Shown: positions 52,161 to 62,605, counted from the first letter of the stretch. The stretch is 64,000 nucleotides of DNA from Roseburia hominis (GCA_021771815.1 JAETOE010000005.1:124001-188000); one strand, 5' to 3'. The notes: generated by a model not told the origin, from the letters alone. Numbers and translations: made by a program.

Positions 52161-53462
52161 ATGAAGTTCAAAAAATTAGTTTCTGTGGTACTTAGCACTG
52201 CGATGGCGGCGCTTGCGATGGCGGGCTGCGGCGAAACAGGGGATGGTTCTGCCGTTTCGTCCGGCACGGAAACCGTGGGAAACGCGTCGAAGGAACAAAA
52301 TGCAGATCAGGGGACACCTGCGGCGGATGTTGACACTTACGGATTCGATAAGACGGCAAAGATCGGAGTATTGGTGTCGGATGCATCCACTGCGGAGGCG
52401 TTGAGCTTCCGCGCCTATTATGAGGAGTATCTGGAATCGCAGTACGACGTGGATTTTATATATTCCGAAGAGCTTACCGATGCTGCAGGCGAGATTGATG
52501 CCATTGATCAGTTCACGATGCAGGGCTGTCAGGGAATTATTTCCCTTTCTTCCTTCGATCGTCCCGGACAGATTGAAATGTGTGAGGATGCAGGCATCTA
52601 TTATGGGGTGGCGGCAGGAACCCTGACGGATGAGCAGTATGAGACTTATCGGGAATACACATATTTTGTTGGTTCGGTCGGACCGAGTCTTGAGACTGAG
52701 TATCAGACAGGCTATGACATGGCGCAGTTCTTTATCGACGAAGGAAAGACGAACTTTCTGATTTTTACCGGAGCTGCTGCATACGGAACGGAGATGCATA
52801 TTTACCGCGTTGCCGGAATGATTGCGGCGATGAATGAGGCAGATCCTTCTACTACTTATGGCGGCGCATCGACAAAGGATGACATTATTGCAGCTATTTA
52901 CGGAACGCTCGGAATCGATGCGGACAGCTTCGAATCAGACACTTTTACGATATCGGCGGTAAACGGCTACAACATGGATGATGCTTGGTGGGGAGAAATC
53001 TCTGAGAAATTGTTTGCAACAGGCTTAGAAGCGGTGCTTGCAGTCGGAAATGGGTCGGATTTCTTTGGCTCTATGGCGCAGGGAGCCGTCGAGGTCGGCT
53101 CGGTAGACACGTATGCGCAGGATTATGCGGACGCGATGGCAAATAATCAGCTTACCTGGATGGCAGGTAAATTTGCTCCCGGAATTGCTCCGATCTTCGT
53201 GGCAGTGCTGGATGCCATAAATGGGGCGCCGCTCCGCACGGCAGACGGAAACGCGTTTCAGATCGATCAGGGCTACTGGTATGCAACGAGCGCGGAGGAA
53301 TTTGATAAATATCTTGCATCGAGCTCTGTGGAGTCTCCGGTTTATGACAAAAGTATTCTGGACAATTATATTTCCACACCGGAGAATGTAGTTTCCTATG
53401 ATGATTTTGAAACGTTCGTCGGTGCATATACGTTCGATGAAATTCAGGCATTAAATCAATAA
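52161..53462 (+). CDS. Periplasmic-binding-protein-like sugar-binding lipoprotein
   Basis: 433 residues from ATG 52161 with AAAGGAGG upstream; the open frame further upstream is an overlap with the permease gene. Lipobox ALAMAGC (Cys23 or so). After a linker the type I binding fold runs: TAKIGVLVSDASTAEALSFRAYYEEYLE, GCQGIISLSSFDRPGQIEMCEDAGI, FLIFTGAAAYGTEMH, EAVLAVGNGSDFFGSMAQGAVEVG. Substrate unknown; neighbouring GH3 and GH78-like enzymes suggest an oligosaccharide or glycoside. It is encoded between the two permeases. Confidence 0.85.
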   Translation: MKFKKLVSVVLSTAMAALAMAGCGETGDGSAVSSGTETVGNASKEQNADQGTPAADVDTYGFDKTAKIGVLVSDASTAEALSFRAYYEEYLESQYDVDFIYSEELTDAAGEIDAIDQFTMQGCQGIISLSSFDRPGQIEMCEDAGIYYGVAAGTLTDEQYETYREYTYFVGSVGPSLETEYQTGYDMAQFFIDEGKTNFLIFTGAAAYGTEMHIYRVAGMIAAMNEADPSTTYGGASTKDDIIAAIYGTLGIDADSFESDTFTISAVNGYNMDDAWWGEISEKLFATGLEAVLAVGNGSDFFGSMAQGAVEVGSVDTYAQDYADAMANNQLTWMAGKFAPGIAPIFVAVLDAINGAPLRTADGNAFQIDQGYWYATSAEEFDKYLASSSVESPVYDKSILDNYISTPENVVSYDDFETFVGAYTFDEIQALNQ

Positions 53463-53524
53463 TCTATTTTCCGGGTCAGCCGTCAGGCTGGCTCGGGTTC
53501 CCTTTAGTTTGAAAGGATAAGCTT

Positions 53525-54517
53525 ATGAATACAGGTAAGAGCAATATTGTAAAACGGATATTTGGGATCGGTGCGATTCCGGTCGGAACCATACTTATTT
53601 TTTATCTATTATGCGCAGTACAGGGAATCACTTTTTTTGAAACCTCGAATCATGTACTGATTTTCTTAAGATCGGTCGCTACAGTCAGCTTGACGACATT
53701 TGCACTTTCGATCAATCTGGATTCGGGGAGATTTGATTTTTCTTTGGGCTCTGTTTCACTGCTGGCGTCTGTGATCGGAGCTACGCTCACGATCCGGTAC
53801 AGCTTGTCCTCAACTGCAATGCTGGTTATCACACTGCTTGCCGGAATTGTGCTGGGAATGATTTCCGGAACCCTGTATGTACTGTTAAAGCTTCCTGCAC
53901 TTATCACATCCTTAGGCGTGACGCTGTTATATGAGGCATTAGTCTCCATGATTTCCGGTTCCGGCGTTTCTTTTGGAACAAAAGTCGAACTGACGCAGTT
54001 CGCTGCAAGTATTCCCAATATGGTGATCGTGACGCTTGTGGCATTTCTGTTTATGTATATCGTTATGAATGGCACAAAATTCGGTTTCCATTATGCTGCG
54101 TTAAAGGACGGACAGAAGGTTGCGGTAGATACAGGAATCAAAGAGGTGGGAAATGCAGTCGGCTGTTATGCGATTGCAGGCGGAATGATGGCGATGGTCG
54201 GATACATCAACGCAACGCTGACGGGAACGATTCAGGCATCTCTCAATTTTGGCTCGATGGGGGCAATGTTCGTCGCTTTCCTTCCGATGTTCATCGGGGC
54301 TTTTATCGGAAGATTTTCGGAGAATCATTTTGGAATTATCCTCGGAGCCATAACCTATGCCGCGATTCAGCTTGGGTTTGTCCGGCTGGGGCTTTCCAGT
54401 GAAATTCAGTCTCTCGTAAGTGCGTTGGTACTTGTCGGGTTCCTGATTTATTTGAACAATGAACATACGTTTGCTGCTCTTATCACAGGTAAGAAAAAGA
54501 GCGGCGAACAAAAATAG
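53525..54517 (+). CDS. Ribose-type ABC permease 2
   Basis: 330 residues; ATG follows GAAAGGATAAGC. BPD_transp_2 family: helices from about 13-33, NLDSGRFDFSLGSVSLLASVIGATLTI (equivalent of the DLSVGS motif), LPALITSLGVTLLYEALV and GAMFVAFLPMFIGAFIGRFSENHFG. It is clearly different in sequence from permease 1. Ends with a basic tail just before the GH3 gene (15-base gap). Confidence 0.88.
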   Translation: MNTGKSNIVKRIFGIGAIPVGTILIFYLLCAVQGITFFETSNHVLIFLRSVATVSLTTFALSINLDSGRFDFSLGSVSLLASVIGATLTIRYSLSSTAMLVITLLAGIVLGMISGTLYVLLKLPALITSLGVTLLYEALVSMISGSGVSFGTKVELTQFAASIPNMVIVTLVAFLFMYIVMNGTKFGFHYAALKDGQKVAVDTGIKEVGNAVGCYAIAGGMMAMVGYINATLTGTIQASLNFGSMGAMFVAFLPMFIGAFIGRFSENHFGIILGAITYAAIQLGFVRLGLSSEIQSLVSALVLVGFLIYLNNEHTFAALITGKKKSGEQK

Positions 54518-54532
54518 GCAAAGGGGGTTACA

Positions 54533-56221
54533 ATGGTTGATTTAAAGGCGGCGCCATTTGGTCTGTCGGAGAAAGATATTCAATGGGTCAGCGACGTAAA
54601 AGTAAGTATGACTCTTGATGAAAAAATAGGACAGTTGTTCTGTCCGATTGGATATTCCGCGGATTCTGATTATCTGGATCATGTAATGCTACGGCATCAC
54701 ATCGGGGGAATCCTGTACCGCACAGGCGATGCGGCAGAAATGCAGAAGACGCACAGATATCTTCAGAAGAAGAGCAGGATTCCTCTCCTGATTGCGGCAA
54801 ATTTGGAAGCAGGTGGGAACGGGATTGCAGAGAACGGTACATACTTTGGAAAACAGATGCAGATCGCTGCGACGGGAAAGAAAGAGTATGCTTATCATTT
54901 AGGAAGAATTTCATGTAAAGAAGGTGCGGCAGTCGGATGTAACTGGGCATTTGCGCCTGTCGTGGATATTGACTATAACTGGAGAAATCCTATCACAAAT
55001 GTAAGAACCTATGGGTCCAATCCTGAACAGGTACTTGAGATGGCAAAGGAATTTCTGCGGGGTGCGGCGGAGGAACATGTAGCTCCTGCGATCAAGCATT
55101 TTCCGGGAGACGGAATGGATGAGGTGGATCAGCACCTTCTGACGAGCGTAAACACCATGAGCTGCGAGGAGTGGGATGCGACTTACGGAAAAATCTATGC
55201 GGAACTGATCGCAGGAGGGGCGTTAAGCGTTATGGTCGGGCATATTGCACTGCCGTCCTATCAGAAGTATTTTAATCCAAAGACGCCGGATAAGCTGGTT
55301 CCGGCATCCCTGTCAAAGGAACTTCTGACGGATCTTTTGCGTGGAAAGCTGGGCTTTAACGGAGTGATTACGACAGATGCTACGCCCATGGTCGGCTTTT
55401 GCTGCGCGATGAAGAGAGAGGACGCTGTTCCGTGGAGCATCGCCGCAGGCTGTGATATGTTCCTTTTTAACAAGGATCTCTCCGAAGATTTTGAATTTAT
55501 GAAAAAGGGATATGAGCGTGGCGTGCTTACAGAGGAACGCTTGGATGATGCGCTCACCCGGATTCTGGGGATGAAGGCTGCCCTTAAGCTTCACGAAAAG
55601 CAGGCGGCGGGAACGCTCGTCCCAAAAGAGAACGCGCTGTCGGTCCTAAAATGTAGGGAGCACGTGGCACTGGCGAAAAGTTGTGCGGATGAGGCAGTAA
55701 CGCTTGTAAAGGACACACAGCAGCTTCTTCCGGTTTCTGCGGAGAAATACAAAAAGGTATTGCTTGAGATTCTCGGAGATTTTCCGTCGAATGAACATGT
55801 GGCAGAAACTTTTAAATCGGAGCTTGAGAAAAATGGATTTCAGGTGAGCTTGTACGAGAAAGAGAACTTTGAAAGTTTTCATCCTGACACGAGGACATTC
55901 CGTGATTCCTATGATCTGGTGATCTATATTGGGAATGTCGAGAACGCATCAAATAAGACGACGAACCGCATCAACTGGTATACTTTTTGGGGGAATGGAA
56001 ATAACCTTCCGTGGTTTGTGGAGGAGCGGCCGGTCGTGTTCGTAAGCCTTGCAAATCCGTATCATTTAATCGACGTGCCAATGATAAAAACATACATCAA
56101 CGGATATTCCAATAATGATTATGTTATCGAAAGTGTAGTGGAAAAGCTGGTCGGGAAGTCAGAGTTTAAGGGAAAAAGCCCGATCGATCCGTTTTTGGGA
56201 AAGGGATATCTGAAATATTAA
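54533..56221 (+). CDS. GH3 glycoside hydrolase, NagZ-like
   Basis: 562 residues without a signal peptide, so cytoplasmic. The GH3 N-domain has MTLDEKIGQLF, the NagZ-type Asp-His dyad region IKHFPGDGMDEVDQH (about 185-200) and the nucleophile in GFNGVITTDATPM (Asp near 281). The C-terminal domain (about 385-560) is of GH3_C type but lacks the extended fibronectin part. NagZ-like GH3s usually cleave beta-N-acetylglucosaminides, though some act as beta-glucosidases or phosphorylases. Probably degrades the sugar brought in by the upstream ABC importer. Confidence 0.85.
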   Translation: MVDLKAAPFGLSEKDIQWVSDVKVSMTLDEKIGQLFCPIGYSADSDYLDHVMLRHHIGGILYRTGDAAEMQKTHRYLQKKSRIPLLIAANLEAGGNGIAENGTYFGKQMQIAATGKKEYAYHLGRISCKEGAAVGCNWAFAPVVDIDYNWRNPITNVRTYGSNPEQVLEMAKEFLRGAAEEHVAPAIKHFPGDGMDEVDQHLLTSVNTMSCEEWDATYGKIYAELIAGGALSVMVGHIALPSYQKYFNPKTPDKLVPASLSKELLTDLLRGKLGFNGVITTDATPMVGFCCAMKREDAVPWSIAAGCDMFLFNKDLSEDFEFMKKGYERGVLTEERLDDALTRILGMKAALKLHEKQAAGTLVPKENALSVLKCREHVALAKSCADEAVTLVKDTQQLLPVSAEKYKKVLLEILGDFPSNEHVAETFKSELEKNGFQVSLYEKENFESFHPDTRTFRDSYDLVIYIGNVENASNKTTNRINWYTFWGNGNNLPWFVEERPVVFVSLANPYHLIDVPMIKTYINGYSNNDYVIESVVEKLVGKSEFKGKSPIDPFLGKGYLKY

Positions 56222-56235
56222 GTGTGGTGAAAGCT

Positions 56236-57705
56236 ATGAATCAATATTTTTTGGAAAAAGCGCAGGCAATAAAGCCTGTTTTAAATGAGGACGTTGTAAG
56301 ACCGGTTCGGATACCGGACGGGATATATTGCACCGGCGACCGGATCGTGCTTGATTTCGGAAATCATTTTGTCGGCAGATTTTTCTTTCGTGTGCACGGT
56401 GAGGGCAGCCATCAGGACGCGCCCGCATTGTTGAAGGTCAAATTTTGCGAAGTGAAAAAGGAAATAGAAGAGGATTCCTCACGGTATCAGGGATGGATCT
56501 GTGCATCATGGATCCAGGAGGAACGGATTCATGTAGATGTGCTTCCGGCAGAGGTGGCAATGCCACGGAGATACGCGTTTCGCTATGTGATAATAGATAT
56601 TGCCGCTGTTTCTGACAAATACGGGCTGGTACTGGATGATGCGTATGCAAAAGTAACTACAAGCGCAGAAGATGCGGTGCTGACTGCTTATCAGGGAAAT
56701 GCGAAAGAGATGCGCATGGATGAGGTCGCGCTCCGTACCCTGCGAAATTGTATGCAGGATGTGTTTGAGGACGGACCTAAGAGGGATCGAAGGCTCTGGC
56801 TCGGGGATCTGCGGCTTGAGGCGCTTACCAATTATGTTTCCTATGGCAATTATTCGCTGGTAAAACGATGCCTGTATCTGTTTGCGGCAGTTGCAGATGA
56901 GGAAGGACGTATTCCGGCATGTCTTTTTACAGAGCCGGAGGTCTGCGGTGATGATACTTATATGTTTGACTATTCCTTGTTCTTTATCGCGGCGCTTTAT
57001 GATTATGCGGCGGCATCGAAGGATCTGGAAATGGCGCGGGAATTATACAAAACGGCTCGCCGTCAGTGGGAATTGGCGCAGGAGAACTTTGACGAAAATC
57101 ATGTGGTGCACGACAGCGACGTGCTTGGCTGGTGTTTTCTCGATTGGAATCTTGAATTGAATAAACAGGCGGGGGCGCAGTTCGTATATCTGTATTGTGC
57201 GAAGAGGCTGTGCCTGCTGGCAGAACTTTTGGAAATCCCTGAGGATATCACAGAAATCAAAAGGGATATGGCGTTAAAGAAGCAGGCGGCGTTGGATTAT
57301 TTTTACGATCGGGAAAAAGAACTGTTTGTCAGCGGCAGCAAGAAGCAGATTTCCTATGCAAGCCAGGTGTGGGGAGTACTCTCAGAGTGTCTGGAGAAGG
57401 AGGAAAATATACGGGTTCTTGAACACATGCGCCGTTGTAAAGATGCGGTGGAGATGGTGACTCCTTATATGAATCATTGTTATGTTGAGGCACTTATTCA
57501 GGTGGGGATGGAAAAGGAGGCCTATGCGTACATGATGCATTACTGGGGAGGAATGATGGAAGACGGCGCAGATACTTTTTATGAATTGTTCAACCCGGGC
57601 AATCCATCGGAATCTCCCTATGGTTCCTGTATCGTAAATAGCTATTGTCATGCATGGAGCTGTACGCCGGCGTATTTCCTGCGCAAATATAATCTGCACG
57701 GGTAA
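56236..57705 (+). CDS. GH78-like six-hairpin glycosidase, short form
   Basis: 489 residues from ATG 56236 (GGTGAAAG upstream). The six-hairpin catalytic region shows [27 protein letters not shown] (about 179-205), the motif of bacterial alpha-L-rhamnosidases that holds a key acidic residue, and later [27 protein letters not shown] (about 439-465). Usual GH78 enzymes are 800-1000 residues with added beta domains; here only a short N-terminal beta domain remains. It could be an alpha-L-rhamnosidase or a related (GH106/unsaturated) enzyme. No signal peptide: it acts inside the cell on imported substrate. Confidence 0.75.
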   Translation: MNQYFLEKAQAIKPVLNEDVVRPVRIPDGIYCTGDRIVLDFGNHFVGRFFFRVHGEGSHQDAPALLKVKFCEVKKEIEEDSSRYQGWICASWIQEERIHVDVLPAEVAMPRRYAFRYVIIDIAAVSDKYGLVLDDAYAKVTTSAEDAVLTAYQGNAKEMRMDEVALRTLRNCMQDVFEDGPKRDRRLWLGDLRLEALTNYVSYGNYSLVKRCLYLFAAVADEEGRIPACLFTEPEVCGDDTYMFDYSLFFIAALYDYAAASKDLEMARELYKTARRQWELAQENFDENHVVHDSDVLGWCFLDWNLELNKQAGAQFVYLYCAKRLCLLAELLEIPEDITEIKRDMALKKQAALDYFYDREKELFVSGSKKQISYASQVWGVLSECLEKEENIRVLEHMRRCKDAVEMVTPYMNHCYVEALIQVGMEKEAYAYMMHYWGGMMEDGADTFYELFNPGNPSESPYGSCIVNSYCHAWSCTPAYFLRKYNLHG

Positions 57706-57737
57706 AAATGCTCCGGAAGAAACAAAGGAGGCAGGAA

Positions 57738-59471
57738 ATGAAGAAGATTGGCAATAAGGTCATGAGTATGGTGATGCTGTTGTTTTTCATTTTTCTTGTA
57801 AATGTGGGAACATCTGTTATTACGCAGCAGCAGGTAAAGACTGCCGGAGAAAAAATTACGGAATATTATCTGCCCGTAAGGAGCGAAATCTCCGAATTAG
57901 AAAAAAGTATGGAGAGAAGCCAGAAGTATTTGAATATTATTGCCCTCTATGATAATGAAGAATTGCGTGAGGGATTGGAAGCTGCACTGGCGAAAGAGGC
58001 GATTTCCATAGCGGAGAATGAGAGCAATATTGAGTATTATCTGCAAAAAGCGGGAGCCTTGGAGCTTGCGGAAGCATTTTTGACATATGAAAGTTACATG
58101 GACAAGGTGCAGGCGCAGTTCGTGAAAATTCAGGGATATGTGGATGCCGGAGATTTTGCGATGGCGAACCAGACGTTAAGTCAGGAGTTTCAGGGGCTGG
58201 TCGAAGGGGAAGGCGAGGCAGTGGAGACAGCTTTGATGGAAACGCTGCAAAATGCAATTTCCGATGCGTCTTTTGCTTATAACCGTTCCGTGGAAATCGG
58301 CGGGCGTGTTACCGGAATGATGTTTCTGGCATTTTTTCTGACGGTAATTTTTATTATGATCGTCATGAAGAAATCGGTCAGCAGACCGGCTCGTGAAGCA
58401 AGCCGTCAACTGACCAGAATCATCTCCGATATTAATGAGAATCAGGGCGATCTTACGGAGCGGATTAAAATCAGATCGAAAGATGAGATTGGTCAGTTGA
58501 GCCAGGGAATCAATGATTTTATGGAAAACCTTCAGAATGTCATGAAGAAGATCAAAGAGCAGTCTGACCTGCTTGGCATGTCCGTAAGCACAATGAACCA
58601 GAAAATTATTTCTTCGGATGATGATATGGGAAACATGTCGGCGGTCATGGAGGAATTGAATGCGGGAATTGAAGAGATTGCAGCGACCATTGACCATTTA
58701 AATAAAAATACGTCCGGGGTTGTTGAAGCGGTCGCTACCGTGCAGAGGAAGGCAGAAGAGGGAAATGAGCTTGCCGGAAACGTTATGGCATTTGCTGCCG
58801 GAGTAAAAGAACAGACCGACGTGAGGCTGGAAGCGGTAAAAGAAACAATAAATGATAAGCAGACGGCGCTGTTTACTTCAATAGAAGAAAGTAAGCAGGT
58901 GGAGGAGATCAATCATCTGACAAATGATATTTTGGAGATTGCGAGTCAGACGAATCTTCTGGCATTAAATGCATCAATTGAGGCGGCAAGAGCCGGGGAA
59001 GCGGGAAAAGGCTTTGCGGTCGTGGCAGATGAGATCCGCAGTCTTGCGGAAAACAGCCGTGAGACTGCGAATGATATTCAGAAGATCAGCAGCAACGTAG
59101 TAGGAGCCGTGGAAAATCTGATGCGTAATGCGAACGACGTGATTGAATATATGCAGCGAGAAGTCATGGGGGATTATAAGGGTTTTGAGGGGGCGGCGGA
59201 TATCTATTACCAGAGGACAGAGTCTATGAATGAAATCATGAATGTTTTTTCGGAAAATGTGCTTACACTTCAGAGCAGCATGAATGAAATTGCAAATGGA
59301 ATAAGTAATATCTCCCGTGCAATGAATGAGAGTGCGGAGGGCGTGGCGACCGCCACCGAGAGTGTGTCGAATTTTGCAGGCGCTATTTCGGACATCAGGG
59401 AACAAGCAAAAAGCAATAAAGCCGTTTCGGATCAACTTTTGAATGAGGTATACAAGTTTAGAAAAATGTAG
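57738..59471 (+). CDS. Methyl-accepting chemotaxis protein
   Basis: 577 residues from ATG 57738 (GGAGGCAGG upstream). TM1 about 8-28; an extracellular four-helix-bundle sensor (4HB-like, about 30-190); TM2 about 195-217; HAMP about 218-272; signalling domain to the end. The hairpin tip [34 protein letters not shown] is intact. Located inside a sugar-import operon, it probably steers chemotaxis toward the same substrate or its bound binding protein. Evidence of motility in the organism. Confidence 0.9.
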   Translation: MKKIGNKVMSMVMLLFFIFLVNVGTSVITQQQVKTAGEKITEYYLPVRSEISELEKSMERSQKYLNIIALYDNEELREGLEAALAKEAISIAENESNIEYYLQKAGALELAEAFLTYESYMDKVQAQFVKIQGYVDAGDFAMANQTLSQEFQGLVEGEGEAVETALMETLQNAISDASFAYNRSVEIGGRVTGMMFLAFFLTVIFIMIVMKKSVSRPAREASRQLTRIISDINENQGDLTERIKIRSKDEIGQLSQGINDFMENLQNVMKKIKEQSDLLGMSVSTMNQKIISSDDDMGNMSAVMEELNAGIEEIAATIDHLNKNTSGVVEAVATVQRKAEEGNELAGNVMAFAAGVKEQTDVRLEAVKETINDKQTALFTSIEESKQVEEINHLTNDILEIASQTNLLALNASIEAARAGEAGKGFAVVADEIRSLAENSRETANDIQKISSNVVGAVENLMRNANDVIEYMQREVMGDYKGFEGAADIYYQRTESMNEIMNVFSENVLTLQSSMNEIANGISNISRAMNESAEGVATATESVSNFAGAISDIREQAKSNKAVSDQLLNEVYKFRKM

Positions 59472-59489
59472 GAAGAGCGAGGTAGTATT

Positions 59490-60143
59490 ATGGCGATAAA
59501 GGCATTTATTTTCGATTTGGACGGAGTAATTGTTTTTACGGATCGGTATCATTATCTGGCATGGAAAGCGATAGCGGACGAGCTGGGGATTTATTTTGAC
59601 GAGACAATCAACCACAGATTGCGCGGCGTAAGCAGGATGGAAAGCCTTGAGATCATTCTGGAAAAATATGGCGGTCCAAAACTGCGGGAGGAGCAGAAGG
59701 AAGCGCTCGCGGAGAAGAAGAATAGGATATATAGGGAGCTTCTTGGCGGGATGTCGCCGGAGGATGTAAGTGAAGAGACGCGGTATACACTGCGGGCGTT
59801 AAGGGAGAGAAAATTTGGAGTCGCACTTGGCTCCTCAAGTAAGAATGCAAAATATATATTGAAAAAAGTGGGACTGTCAGACGCTTTTGACAAAATATCG
59901 GACGGCACCAATATTACAAAATCAAAGCCTGATCCCGAAGTATTTTTAAAGGCGGCGGAGTTCCTGGGTGTAAAACCGGAGGAGTGCGCGGTGGTTGAGG
60001 ATGCCTGTTCCGGGATTGAGGCAGCAAAGAGGGCAGGCATGGCGGCTGTTGCGATTGGGGATGCCTGCCGTTGTGAATTGGCGGATTACAGGATAGAATG
60101 TTTGAAGGAGATATTGGAGATTCCGATGGCAGCCGGCGGTTGA
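59490..60143 (+). CDS. pgmB: Beta-phosphoglucomutase
   Basis: Interconverts beta-glucose-1-phosphate and glucose-6-phosphate; 217 residues. HAD signatures FIFDLDGVIVFTDRYHYLAWKAIA (nucleophile Asp9 and general acid Asp11), the beta-PGM cap LRGVSRMESLEIIL, then LGSSSKNAKYILKKVGL and SKPDPEVFLKAA, VVEDACSGIEAAKRAGM. Such enzymes follow disaccharide phosphorylases (maltose, trehalose, kojibiose). None is beside it, so a GH3- or GH13-neighbour product may feed it, or a phosphorylase is elsewhere. Last gene of the chemoreceptor/glycosidase operon. Confidence 0.93.
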   Translation: MAIKAFIFDLDGVIVFTDRYHYLAWKAIADELGIYFDETINHRLRGVSRMESLEIILEKYGGPKLREEQKEALAEKKNRIYRELLGGMSPEDVSEETRYTLRALRERKFGVALGSSSKNAKYILKKVGLSDAFDKISDGTNITKSKPDPEVFLKAAEFLGVKPEECAVVEDACSGIEAAKRAGMAAVAIGDACRCELADYRIECLKEILEIPMAAGG

Positions 60144-60175
60144 AAAAATTCAAAATAACAGTCGCCATGTTTCAT

Positions 60176-60210
60176 CAAGCCCCTTGCGAAGAGCAGGGGG
60201 CTTGGTTATA
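60176..60210 (+). terminator. Terminator-like hairpin after pgmB
   Basis: CAAGCCCCTTGC / GCAGGGGGCTTG is a strong stem, but the following tract GTTATA is poor in T. Could be a weak terminator. Confidence 0.4.
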
Positions 60211-60260
60211 ATGAAAGGAAGTTCGATACAGAGAAATAGGATAACAGGAAGAGGACGAAG

Positions 60261-61076
60261 ATGGAAATTCGGTTATTATACGGAAATGAACTGCAGTGCG
60301 CAATATATACGGCAAATCAGGTCTATGAAGTCTGTGTGCGCCCTTATGCAAGGCAGGAGGATGCCGCGCAGTATTATGGGTATGTGAGGCTTGAAAATCT
60401 GTGGCAGGAGATGAGCGCAGGCAGGCTGTATCTGTGGGGTGCATTTGAGAACGGTCAGATGTGCGGCGTCGGTGCAATGCAGAATGTGGGACATATCACG
60501 ATGCTGTATGTGAAGCCGCAGTTTGCAAGACGCCATGTGGGTACAGAGCTTGTCAACCGAATGTGTATTTATGCCGCGTCTATGCTGCACAGGGAACATG
60601 TGACGATCTGTGTGTCGCCTGTCGTGGCGTCGTATTTCTACCACATCGGCTTTACTTTGATTCAGGGAAGTGCGGCAGGGCAGAACTATGTACCGCTGGA
60701 GCGGCGCATTTGGTCGGTGTCGCAGACGGACCCGGTGAACATAGGCCGCGGAATGCCGCAGGTTTATCCGGGAAATGCGGGCTACGGAATGCTGCAGACT
60801 TATCCGGGAAATGCGGGTTATGGAATGCCGCAGGCTTATCCGGGAAATGCGGGTTATGGAATGTCCACACCGAAACGCGAGGTGACGTATCCGACGAAGA
60901 AAGTCAGCGCGAAGAAAATCATTGCGCTTGCATCGGCGGTACTTCTGTTTGCATTTGTAGTGATAACCGGGGTAACAGTACATCATATGGTAAACGACGA
61001 ATCAGCGCAGCGAATCGTATGGGACGGAACGGGTGAAGAATTGCCGGAGGAATTTGGCGAAATAGAAGAATTGTAG
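60261..61076 (+). CDS. GNAT acetyltransferase-like protein with repeat linker and membrane anchor
   Basis: 271 residues. GNAT-like domain (about 1-152): ENLWQEMSAGRLYLWGAFENGQMCGVGAM, HITMLYVKPQFARRHVGTELVNRM (a variant of the acetyl-CoA loop), HIGFTLIQG. A 12-residue tandem repeat (GMPQVYPGNAGY type, three copies, about 164-199) follows. Then a basic segment and one helix (about 223-245) put a short acidic C-terminus (EELPEEFGEIEEL) outside. The next gene is a paralogue of the same plan. This architecture is unusual; target and function are unknown. Confidence 0.7.
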   Translation: MEIRLLYGNELQCAIYTANQVYEVCVRPYARQEDAAQYYGYVRLENLWQEMSAGRLYLWGAFENGQMCGVGAMQNVGHITMLYVKPQFARRHVGTELVNRMCIYAASMLHREHVTICVSPVVASYFYHIGFTLIQGSAAGQNYVPLERRIWSVSQTDPVNIGRGMPQVYPGNAGYGMLQTYPGNAGYGMPQAYPGNAGYGMSTPKREVTYPTKKVSAKKIIALASAVLLFAFVVITGVTVHHMVNDESAQRIVWDGTGEELPEEFGEIEEL

Positions 61077-61092
61077 GAAGGCAGTAGACAGG

Positions 61093-62589
61093 ATGGAGAT
61101 TCGGCGTTTAAATACGGAGGAACTGCAGCAGGCATCACAGGTGGCGCTTGAGGGATTTCGTGAAGGCGGGGAGGCATACCAAAGATATGTCGATCCCGAC
61201 CATTTATGGGTGGAGATGTGTAAAGATAAGCTGTTCTTATGGGGAGCATTTGAGAACGGTGCACTATGCGCATTCAGTGCAATGGAGTCCGACGGACAGA
61301 TTACGGTATTTGCGGTAAGGCAGGCTTACTGGGGCATGGGATTGGAAGATATGCTCAGGCGGGAAATGGAGCAGTTTGCGGTACGGGTGTGCGGACTGCG
61401 CCCGGATGAGGTAAGGATGACGGAACGCTGGAAGAATGCGGGCGCACAGCCGATGGCGGGGCGGTATTCGAACAACCGGAATCCGTGGCAGCCATACCAG
61501 AATGAGCAGCAGGCCGCACAGCAGCCGTATGCAGATGCGTGGAATGAGCAGCCTTATCCACAGGAACGGATGGATGGTGAGAGGCGGCGCAAGGCGCCGA
61601 TGGGAGCCGTCATTTTCGGAATTGTCGCGGCGGTGGTCGCAGTCGTTGTAATAGTATGGCTGCTTGTTGAGAGTGTTGTGGGTTACTGGAATGAGCAGAA
61701 CGCCCCGCAGCATAAAGTTTTTTCGACCCGGGTGGCAAGAATTGGCGGAGCAGAAAACGGAAACGCGCTGTGGAACATCGGTGATCTGGGGGCAGACGCA
61801 GAAAGTGCCGCAGAGGAGGACGAGGACAGAGAGCCACAGGAATTGCGGGATGCTCTCGGAGTGGATTTCCTAATTCCGGAGGAGAGAATCTATGTGGCAG
61901 AAGACCTCGCCTATACGGTAGAAACGCAGCGTATCGAGGATTCGGATGAGAGCAGCAGGCGGCATCTTATGATTGCGGTAAGCTATCCGCAGATCGCGTT
62001 TAACGACGGAAGAGATGCTTCTGCAATCAATGGGATATTAAGGGACGCTGCATGTGTGCAGATGGATTGTATGTACCCCGAACCGCAGTTGGATCAGTTA
62101 ATCTATGACGACGATTATCTCTACCTTGAGAGCAACGTATATTATGAGATTACCTACATGAGCAATGACATACTCTGCGTGGCGTATAGAGACGCATATT
62201 TTCTTGGGAATATTTACTCGGAATATTATGACCTTCGTACCCGTGTCATCAATCTGTCCGATGGAACCTGCTATGAGCTGGAGGAGGTTTTCCGCCATGA
62301 TGATGCACTGGATGAAGCATATTATGAGAAGATCTGCCTGGAGAGCGATACGCTTGCCGACGCACCGGCATTTGACGCAGATGTTGCCGGAAGAATGCTC
62401 TCAGGCGAGATCGTGGACGGGAGAATGTTCAGTAATTTTCTTCTCTGTAAGGACGGGGTGCTGTTGAATATGACCTATCATTACAATGACGGAAATCTTA
62501 TCGCGCGCGGCTGGGCAGAGACGGAATGGACGATGGAGGAATTGGAAGATTACCGGACGGACAGTTCGTTGTGGCAAGAGGTAGAATGA
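61093..62589 (+). CDS. GNAT-like / transmembrane / extracellular sensor-like protein
   Basis: 498 residues. N-terminal part (1-110) is a second, more degenerate GNAT-like copy (MEIRRLNTEELQQAS, LFLWGAFENGALCAFSAM, ITVFAVRQAYWGMGLEDMLR). A Gln/Asn/Tyr-rich linker (about 125-170), one helix (about 178-200) and a long extracellular part follow. The outer part (about 265-498: YVAEDLAYTVETQRIEDSDE, YYEITYMSNDILCVAYRDAYFLG, VINLSDGTCYELEEVFR) resembles DUF4163/DUF3298 (RsiV-like) domains. 16 bases after the paralogous gene. Unusual plan; possibly transmits outside signals to an acetylation event. Confidence 0.7.
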   Translation: MEIRRLNTEELQQASQVALEGFREGGEAYQRYVDPDHLWVEMCKDKLFLWGAFENGALCAFSAMESDGQITVFAVRQAYWGMGLEDMLRREMEQFAVRVCGLRPDEVRMTERWKNAGAQPMAGRYSNNRNPWQPYQNEQQAAQQPYADAWNEQPYPQERMDGERRRKAPMGAVIFGIVAAVVAVVVIVWLLVESVVGYWNEQNAPQHKVFSTRVARIGGAENGNALWNIGDLGADAESAAEEDEDREPQELRDALGVDFLIPEERIYVAEDLAYTVETQRIEDSDESSRRHLMIAVSYPQIAFNDGRDASAINGILRDAACVQMDCMYPEPQLDQLIYDDDYLYLESNVYYEITYMSNDILCVAYRDAYFLGNIYSEYYDLRTRVINLSDGTCYELEEVFRHDDALDEAYYEKICLESDTLADAPAFDADVAGRMLSGEIVDGRMFSNFLLCKDGVLLNMTYHYNDGNLIARGWAETEWTMEELEDYRTDSSLWQEVE

Positions 62590-62605
62590 GTACAAAGGAG
62601 ATACT

